Assembly: GCF_011806425.1 (NCBI RefSeq)
Contig: NZ_JAATOV010000002.1
Location: 310,001 to 374,000, forward strand
Source of the DNA: Thalassospira lucentensis
GTDB taxonomy: Bacteria > Pseudomonadota > Alphaproteobacteria > Rhodospirillales > Thalassospiraceae
Length of the DNA: 64,000 nucleotides
Reading direction: 5' to 3'
A program made the translations under genes and the position numbers. This document shows, piece after piece, positions 58,668 to 64,000 of this stretch (positions within the stretch are counted from its first letter, which is position 1; the number at the start of each line of letters is the position of its first letter). The notes under the pieces are model-generated. The model was given only the letters and a program-made list of their open reading frames with translations, made no database searches and had not been told where the DNA came from.

Positions 58668-59165
58668 ATGAACGAACACGCCGCCCATACTTACAAGCAG
58701 CAGCAAGTAAACACAGCTTCACCGGCCAAGATGGTGTTTATGCTGTACGAGAAAGTTTTATCGCGCCTTCAAGAAGCCCAAAACGCGATTGAGCGCAAAG
58801 ATATTCAGGCCCGTTGCGACGCCAACTCCAACGCACAAGAGTTGATCGCACATCTGTCCAATACTCTGGACATGGATCAAGGCGGTGAGATTGCGGCGAC
58901 TCTTGAGCGCCTGTTTAGCCACTGCCTCATCCGACTGATGGATGTTGATCGTCATAACGACCCGGACGCCGCGCAAGAAGTCATCAAGCTTCTTAAGCCA
59001 ATTCGTGATTCGTGGGCAACTCTGGCAGAAAAAAGCGAAGGCGAGCTTCGCCAAGCAGTCATGTCTGTTCAGCAACAACGCCCTGCACCGACGATGACCC
59101 AATCGACGACAACGGATCAATCGCGGTCTGCGCCAGCTAAATCTGGACTGTCGATCTCAGCCTAA
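58668..59165 (+). CDS. fliS: Flagellin export chaperone FliS
   Basis: A 165-residue protein with the FliS four-helix core: YKQQQVNTASPAKMVFMLYE, then LQEAQNAIERKDIQARCDAN, LSNTLDMDQGGEIAATLERL and CLIRLMDVDRHNDPDAAQEV. A Gln/Ser/Thr-rich tail of about 30 residues is extra. FliS binds flagellin C-termini and prevents early assembly. AAGGAG precedes the ATG. It is followed by a strong terminator. Confidence 0.96.
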   Translation: MNEHAAHTYKQQQVNTASPAKMVFMLYEKVLSRLQEAQNAIERKDIQARCDANSNAQELIAHLSNTLDMDQGGEIAATLERLFSHCLIRLMDVDRHNDPDAAQEVIKLLKPIRDSWATLAEKSEGELRQAVMSVQQQRPAPTMTQSTTTDQSRSAPAKSGLSISA

Positions 59166-59200
59166 AGCCTGCGCTTATTTCATCTACCAACATTATCTTC

Positions 59201-59232
59201 AAAAGCCTCCGATATTTTCGGAGGCTTTTTTT
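59201..59232 (+). terminator. Terminator of fliD-fliS
   Basis: A twelve-pair perfect stem (59201-59212 with 59218-59229) around a five-base loop, followed by T residues, 36 bases after the fliS stop codon. The remaining bases up to the fliK promoter (59233-59469) hold no recognised gene. Confidence 0.92.
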
Positions 59233-59469
59233 ATTGTGTCTACGGCGCGTCCCCAAGAATGCTTCATTAGTACTGTGCAACTGACTTCACGCAGCACGGA
59301 CGAAAGGTCAAATTTCCAGCGCCCGAACCTTCCACAGCTGACCTTCCCTGCCCGCTTACTCGGGAATTTTTGCCGCGTGACGTCGACTGAGCTGCTGGGC
59401 ACATTTTACCCCGCGCATCCATCCACCCTAAGGCCTTGAAAATCTATAGGATTTGTTAACCCTTAAAAC

Positions 59470-59485
59470 TGGCCCGCCGATTGCA
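59470..59485 (+). promoter_or_regulatory. Sigma54-type promoter of fliK-flgD-flgE
   Basis: TGGCCCGCCGATTGCA: -24 TGGCCC (one mismatch), five bases, perfect TTGCA, GG-N10-GC spacing. It is 36 bases upstream of the fliK ATG. Confidence 0.78.
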
Positions 59486-59520
59486 ATTGTTCTGTCACTG
59501 TTTCGATGAGGACCAAAGTG

Positions 59521-61164
59521 ATGAACAGCTCTGCTATTACAAACAGCATTATGCCAACCGTCTCCGTACCGGGCGCTAATGCGCAGGAAAGTGCGGGCTC
59601 TGGCTTTGGCGACGTGATGAATTCAATCACAGACAATTGGTCTGAACGTAACTCACAGATCAAATATAGCGCGGCAAAATCTGCCCAGAGAAACTGGGAA
59701 GAAAACCGTGCGGACCAAAAGGCCGCCGCCAAAAGCAACGCGCCTGATTCTCATGATTACAGCGCACGCAATGATCGTCGCGATGAAACCCCACGTCAGT
59801 TGGACAATGATAGCCATGCCGATGTTCGCGACGAGAAAACGGAACCGCACAAAGACGTCACTGCCGAAAGCAGCGATGATCAGCCTTCTGATCAGAACGC
59901 GCAGGCTAGTGATGACCGCGACGTAACAGACAATAAAACAGCACCAACCGAAGAAACGCCTGCGGAGCCAGCAACCGCTGCGACCGAAGACGGTGACACA
60001 AGCACAACTGTCGCCGACGCTGACAATCAAGATACAAATGCTGTCGCGCCAAATCAGGTAGCTCAGGCCGCGCCGGCTCCAGGTTCACCAGAAGCACTTG
60101 CACTTGCGACCGCAAAGGCACAGGCACAAGCAGCTGCAACGGGTGCAGCGGCTAAGGCTCCAGGAACGGCCAACAATGGTCAACCTGTCGCAGGTATGGC
60201 AGCGAATGGCGGGGCAGCCGATGGCACCACCGATGGCTTGATGAGCTCCACCGCCCTGTCGCAGCCGGTGGCAAGCACCTCGGCTAAAATGGCGCTAAAT
60301 GGCGCCAACGCCGCTGATAACACCGCAGAAGATTTCGCGTCGGACAAGTTCATGTCGCGCTTAGTTGATTCCATGAGCAACGACGGCAAAGCCAAAAGCG
60401 ATACGCCGGCAAACGCCGCTGGCACGAACGCCAACGCCAACACCAACAATTCCGCAACGGGCAACTCAGCCAATGCAGCGCAACAGTCAGCGAATGCTAA
60501 TCCGGCACAAGCAGCACAGCAAGCAATGGCTGCCGCAGCCGGCGCCCAGGCACAGAACACCCCGGCGCAACCACAAGCCGGTGTCGGCCCGAACAGCAAT
60601 GCTGCAGTGAGCGCAACAACAAGTGCTGATGGCTCTGCACAGGCGGTGAATGTTCAAACCCAAACCGCAAGCAGTCTTAATCAGACAAGCGCAAACGGAC
60701 AAACGGCCCAGACCGCACGTCACGCCCCTGCACAGCAGGTTCAGCAACAAGTGGCCGTTTCGATCCGAAACGCGGCAAGCGAAGGCGTTGACAAAATTTC
60801 GGTTCAACTTCGCCCTGAACATCTTGGGCGCGTCGATGTCAAACTTGAAATCGGCCATGACGGCCGTGTTCAAGGTGTTATTCAGGCCGATACCCGGGAA
60901 ACGCTCGATATGCTGCGTCAGGATTCCCGTGCTTTACAGCAAGCGCTCAAAGATGCGGGTCTTAATGCAGACAGTCAAAGCTTCACCTTCGAGCACAGGA
61001 ATGAAGGTGGCCAAAGTCAGGATGGCAATGGTCGATCTCAGATGGCCGCCAATCAGGGCAGCAGCCCAGATGATGGCGATGTTTTGAGCGGAGCCGAACT
61101 CGCCGAACATGTTGGCATTGGCTATGGGATTAATCCCAATGGCCTTGTCGATATCCGGATATAG
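59521..61164 (+). CDS. fliK: Hook-length control protein FliK
   Basis: A 547-residue protein. The N-terminal 400 or so residues are low-complexity, rich in Ala, Asn, Gln, Thr and Asp, and probably unfolded, as expected for a molecular ruler. The C-terminal Flg_hook domain is clear (KISVQLRPEHLGRVDVKLEI, GVIQADTRETLDMLRQDSRA, LKDAGLNADSQSFTFEH). FliK measures the hook and triggers the FlhB switch. The ATG at 59521, with GAGGA upstream, is chosen over an ATG 15 bases earlier. It heads the fliK-flgD-flgE unit. Confidence 0.93.
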   Translation: MNSSAITNSIMPTVSVPGANAQESAGSGFGDVMNSITDNWSERNSQIKYSAAKSAQRNWEENRADQKAAAKSNAPDSHDYSARNDRRDETPRQLDNDSHADVRDEKTEPHKDVTAESSDDQPSDQNAQASDDRDVTDNKTAPTEETPAEPATAATEDGDTSTTVADADNQDTNAVAPNQVAQAAPAPGSPEALALATAKAQAQAAATGAAAKAPGTANNGQPVAGMAANGGAADGTTDGLMSSTALSQPVASTSAKMALNGANAADNTAEDFASDKFMSRLVDSMSNDGKAKSDTPANAAGTNANANTNNSATGNSANAAQQSANANPAQAAQQAMAAAAGAQAQNTPAQPQAGVGPNSNAAVSATTSADGSAQAVNVQTQTASSLNQTSANGQTAQTARHAPAQQVQQQVAVSIRNAASEGVDKISVQLRPEHLGRVDVKLEIGHDGRVQGVIQADTRETLDMLRQDSRALQQALKDAGLNADSQSFTFEHRNEGGQSQDGNGRSQMAANQGSSPDDGDVLSGAELAEHVGIGYGINPNGLVDIRI

Positions 61165-61185
61165 GAAAGGTAGAGGGATAAGCCC

Positions 61186-62004
61186 ATGGCCATTTCATCC
61201 TTAGGAAATGTTGGAGTTGCTGGCAGCAACAACAATGCCGCCTCAAGCAGATCAGCCAGCCAGCTGTCGGCAAACTTCGATACGTTCCTGACTCTGCTGA
61301 CAACGCAGCTCAAGAACCAGGACCCGACCTCGCCGATGGAAAGTGATAAATTCACCGACCAGCTGAGTCAGTTCGCCCAGGTTGAGCAAGGCATTCAGAG
61401 CAATAAGAACCTCGAAGACCTGATCGCAATGCAAGGTCAGCAGCGTCAGCTTTCTGCGCTGTCCTATGTCGGCGCACAGATTGAAGCCGTCGGAGATACC
61501 AACTGGCTCGAAGAAGGTGGTGAACTGACCTACAAATACAATGTGTCACCCGAGGTCCCGCGCCTTGAATTGCAAATTCAAGATCAAAACGGCGATACGG
61601 TATTCTCTTCGGAGTTCACCGACATCTCCGGCCTGCAAACATTCACTTGGGATGGCAAAAACAACAGTGGCGAGGTCCAGCCAGAAGGTGCCTATACCCT
61701 CGTTGTCAAACCCAAGACGATCGATGGCAAAGACTTCACTGATGATCGCGGGAAACCAGCTGCTGTCGCGATTGGCATTATTGGTACTGTCGACAGTGTC
61801 GATATTACCGACAACGATATTTATCTGCGTATCGGTGACGTCGCTGTACCGTTCTCGACCCTGACCAACGTCAAATTGGGTGAAAACGGCACGCCCGTGG
61901 AACCACCGCAGGATAATACAGATCCTGATACGGATACGGATACGGATACGGATACTGGAACCGGTGACGGTTCCGAAACGAGCGAGCAGGAAGAAGCCGC
62001 CTAG
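61186..62004 (+). CDS. flgD: Hook cap / assembly protein FlgD
   Basis: A 272-residue scaffold protein. The N-terminal segment FLTLLTTQLKNQDPTSPMES DKFTDQLSQFAQVEQG is the FlgD hallmark, followed by Tudor/FnIII-like domains with GLQTFTWDGKNNSGEVQPEG AYTL. The C-terminus is acidic, with an Asp-Thr repeat (about 247-257) and TSEQEEAA. FlgD caps the growing hook. It lies 21 bases after fliK and 50 bases before flgE. Confidence 0.96.
   Translation: MAISSLGNVGVAGSNNNAASSRSASQLSANFDTFLTLLTTQLKNQDPTSPMESDKFTDQLSQFAQVEQGIQSNKNLEDLIAMQGQQRQLSALSYVGAQIEAVGDTNWLEEGGELTYKYNVSPEVPRLELQIQDQNGDTVFSSEFTDISGLQTFTWDGKNNSGEVQPEGAYTLVVKPKTIDGKDFTDDRGKPAAVAIGIIGTVDSVDITDNDIYLRIGDVAVPFSTLTNVKLGENGTPVEPPQDNTDPDTDTDTDTDTGTGDGSETSEQEEAA
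61927..61956 (+). repeat. Hexanucleotide tandem repeat inside flgD
   Basis: Four perfect GATACG units plus a fifth GATACT encode alternating Asp-Thr. The unit length of six keeps the frame, so slippage would change tail length without breaking the gene. Confidence 0.85.
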
Positions 62005-62054
62005 GGCATTCATCCGGATTTTAATTAACACCCTGTCATCACAGGAGACGAAAA

Positions 62055-63767
62055 ATGAGCCTTTTTGGTGCAATGATTTCCGGTGTTTCCGGCCTGAATG
62101 CGCAGTCTAAGAACCTGGGCGTCATCTCGGATAACATCTCGAACCTCAACACTATCGGGTATAAAAGCACAGTCGGTCGCTTCTCGACCCTTGTGACTGA
62201 ATCCGCAACCGCCACCAACTATACCCCCGGTGGCGTGCGCTTCCATCCAAAAGCAATGATCAGCAAACAAGGTTTGCTGCAATCAACGGCTTCATCGACA
62301 TCCGCTGCAATCTCGGGCGATGGTTTCTTTGTTGTCCGCGACAACGTTACCCCCGGCTCTGAGGATGAGTTGTTCTTTACACGTGCGGGTGACTTCAAAC
62401 CCGATGATGATGGATATTTGCGCAACACTGCTGGTTATTATGTCCAAGGCTGGGCAACTGACCGCGACGGGAACCTATTGGACCGCAATAACAATATTAC
62501 CAGCGCAAACAGCTCGGCAACAACTGACCTTCAGGTCCTTGACATCAACCGCATTTTGACTGCCGCTGCCGCAACCACCCGTATTGAATTCGGCGCCATC
62601 CTTAATAGCGATGAAACGCCAACACCTGCGGCAACCGATACGTCGACAACTGTCGGTATTGATTATGATACCACTGACTTGACGACATTGGCTGGTATCA
62701 ACAACGGCGATCAATTCACCATTACACATAACGGCACGACAAGCACAATCACCATTAACACAGGTGATACGCTTGAAGGCCTTGCCGCAAAAATCAGTGC
62801 TGTCACAGGCGTTTCTGCCTCAACGACGGTTACCGGAACCAATGACACGCTAACCCTTACAAGCTCGTTTGCCGATCAGGACGTCGTTATTGCCGATGTT
62901 GCTCCGGGCGGTGCACTTGCTAGTCTCGGCTTTGGGACAGTACCCGGTACCTTAGCACCGACCTACACCGGCGGCAGCTTGGCATCTGGTGCAACTGCTG
63001 AAGATAACAGCATGCCTATCACGATATTTGATTCATTGGGGTCGTCACATACCGTGCAATTGCAGGTTGTTAAACTTGGCCAGAACCGATGGGGCTTTGA
63101 ACTTATTGGCGGCACAGGCACCAACGAACTCGATGCGGCTTCTCATCCAAACGGCCTGATCCAATCTGGGATCATGACCTTTAACGGGGATGGAACTCTT
63201 GCAACATATACCGACAATGCCGGTAACGACCTTACCAATTCGAGTGTTACTGCAAACTGGACAAACGGTTCGAACCAAAGCGAAATTTCTCTTGATTTCG
63301 GAACCCCTGGTTTCGGCGATGGGATCACGCAATTTGCCGCTGGCACCGATGGCAATGGCAACTTTGTGGAATACACAACAAAGTTCATCAACCAGGATGG
63401 CGCGCAAGCGGGCAGCATGGTGAACTATTCCTTCACCGAAGAAGGCTTCCTTGAAGTTGAATACGCAAATGGCGTGAAGCGTCCAGTATACAAACTGGCA
63501 ATTGCAACCTTTGAGGCACCAGACGAAATGCAGAACTATACCGGTAACGTATTCCGGCAAACCCGAGAATCTGGTGACTACCTTCTGCGCGAGCCTGGTC
63601 TAAACGGTGCCGGTAACGTGGTTGCGTCAGCGGTTGAATCTTCCAACGTTGATCTGGCCGAAGAGTTCACCAACATGATCGTGACTCAGCGTTCCTATTC
63701 CGCAAACACCAAAACGATCACCACGACGGACGAAATGCTTGATGAGCTGATCCGGATTAAACGGTAA
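62055..63767 (+). CDS. flgE: Flagellar hook protein FlgE
   Basis: A 570-residue hook protein, longer than the E. coli protein (about 400). It starts SLFGAMISGVSGLNAQSKNL, then ISDNISNLNTIGYKSTVGRF. The middle has the hook-specific AEDNSMPITIFDSLGSSHTV QLQ. The C-terminus has SSNVDLAEEFTNMIVTQRSY. An inserted segment at about 203-297 resembles Flagellin_IN (NTGDTLEGLAAKISAVTGVS), as in FlgK, FlgL and FliD of this cluster. AGGAGA precedes the ATG. A terminator follows 58 bases after the stop codon. Confidence 0.97.
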   Translation: MSLFGAMISGVSGLNAQSKNLGVISDNISNLNTIGYKSTVGRFSTLVTESATATNYTPGGVRFHPKAMISKQGLLQSTASSTSAAISGDGFFVVRDNVTPGSEDELFFTRAGDFKPDDDGYLRNTAGYYVQGWATDRDGNLLDRNNNITSANSSATTDLQVLDINRILTAAAATTRIEFGAILNSDETPTPAATDTSTTVGIDYDTTDLTTLAGINNGDQFTITHNGTTSTITINTGDTLEGLAAKISAVTGVSASTTVTGTNDTLTLTSSFADQDVVIADVAPGGALASLGFGTVPGTLAPTYTGGSLASGATAEDNSMPITIFDSLGSSHTVQLQVVKLGQNRWGFELIGGTGTNELDAASHPNGLIQSGIMTFNGDGTLATYTDNAGNDLTNSSVTANWTNGSNQSEISLDFGTPGFGDGITQFAAGTDGNGNFVEYTTKFINQDGAQAGSMVNYSFTEEGFLEVEYANGVKRPVYKLAIATFEAPDEMQNYTGNVFRQTRESGDYLLREPGLNGAGNVVASAVESSNVDLAEEFTNMIVTQRSYSANTKTITTTDEMLDELIRIKR

Positions 63768-63825
63768 TTGATCTAAATTCAGGACATCACGTATGTCCTT
63801 AATTACAGCTTTGTTTCGCAAAGTT

Positions 63826-63854
63826 GCCCGGCAAATTTGCCGGGCTTCTTTTTT
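63826..63854 (+). terminator. Terminator of fliK-flgD-flgE
   Basis: A perfect 20-base palindrome (63826-63845, arms GCCCGGCAAA and TTTGCCGGGC) followed by a T-rich run. A smaller hairpin, AGGACAT/ATGTCCT, lies upstream at 63781-63799. Confidence 0.9.
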
Positions 63855-63905
63855 GGCATAAGACTCCCTACATAAAGGGCAGGCAATCGCGGCGATTAAA
63901 CAGAC

Positions 63906-63959
63906 AAATGATTCAAATCACTGAGAAATTTGAATCATTTGACCCGGCAAAAATTGCCG
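63906..63959. promoter_or_regulatory. Two palindromic elements at the right edge, possible operator of the next gene
   Basis: AAATGATTCAAAT (63906-63918) and ATTTGAATCATTT (63928-63940) are perfectly complementary 13-base arms around nine bases. CGGCAA/TTGCCG (63945-63959) follows closely. No T-run ends either, so a protein-binding operator for the gene beyond the window is as likely as a hairpin. Confidence 0.45.
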
Positions 63960-64000
63960 TGTGTTAACCTGTTCTTCAACATGGAGAACTATTGGTTGTT

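Noticed and set aside
59653..60873. Antisense open frames across the fliK low-complexity region
   Set aside because: Composition-driven frames opposite an Ala/Asn/Gln-rich coding region; no independent signals.
1..64000. CRISPR arrays, tRNA or rRNA genes, insertion sequences, integrase genes
   Set aside because: None recognised on either strand. In particular no integrase was found in the suspected inserted module, so its mode of entry is unknown.

Overview
The window looks like an alphaproteobacterial chromosome, most likely Rhodospirillales and perhaps Thalassospira-like. That placement is inferred from gene content: a CckA hybrid kinase, FliX beside flgI, a GTTC-N7-GTTC type LexA site upstream of recA, a single-cysteine DksA, and enhancer-dependent (sigma54-type) promoters in front of flagellar genes. 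No rRNA, tRNA, CRISPR array or insertion sequence was recognised.

Left part (1-19.5 kb). The 5' part of recA runs off the left edge and has a LexA box upstream. It is followed by a nickel locus: nikR diverges from two exported proteins across a NikR-like inverted repeat. Next come a DMT permease, a periplasmic binding protein and a CaCA-family exchanger whose first alpha repeat is degenerate. A four-gene minus-strand operon follows (wecB, nfrB-like, nfrA-like, DUF4434-like; 6.1-13.5 kb). It resembles the c-di-GMP-controlled glycan secretion system that serves as the phage N4 receptor in E. coli. This operon lies between the intact 3' end of the exchanger gene and a second, orphan copy of that 3' end at 14.4 kb, which suggests an inserted module. 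cckA and a chemoreceptor carrying a C-terminal PilZ domain follow.

Flagellar part (19.7-63.8 kb). Minus strand: flhB, fliR, fliQ, then fliE, flgC, flgB. Plus strand: csrA, a stand-alone FlhB C-terminal domain protein, a small coiled-coil protein, fliO, fliP. Minus strand from 37.6 kb down to 26.4 kb: fliL, fliM, a DUF6468 protein, a MotE-like protein, cheY, cheZ, two MotB-like proteins, a 1182-residue periplasmic AMIN/TPR-type protein and a Sel1-repeat protein. Plus strand again: flgF, flgG, flgA, flgH; then dksA and fliX on the minus strand; then flgI, flgJ, a FlgN-like gene, flgK, flgL, fliW, three full-length flagellin genes and a decayed fourth, flaG, fliD, fliS, fliK, flgD and flgE. A terminator closes the set.

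How it fits together. Eight sites of the form GG-N10-GC with good flanks sit 30-135 bases upstream of flgB, fliL, flgF, flgH, flgI, the first flagellin, fliD and fliK, which points to a coordinated sigma54 regulon. FliX supports this because in Caulobacter it acts on the sigma54 activator FlbD. The second and third flagellins instead carry housekeeping-like promoters and long structured leaders, so flagellin supply seems to have two transcriptional inputs. CsrA with a C-terminal extension, together with FliW, suggests translational feedback on flagellin. c-di-GMP could connect the NfrB-like transferase and the PilZ chemoreceptor with motility.
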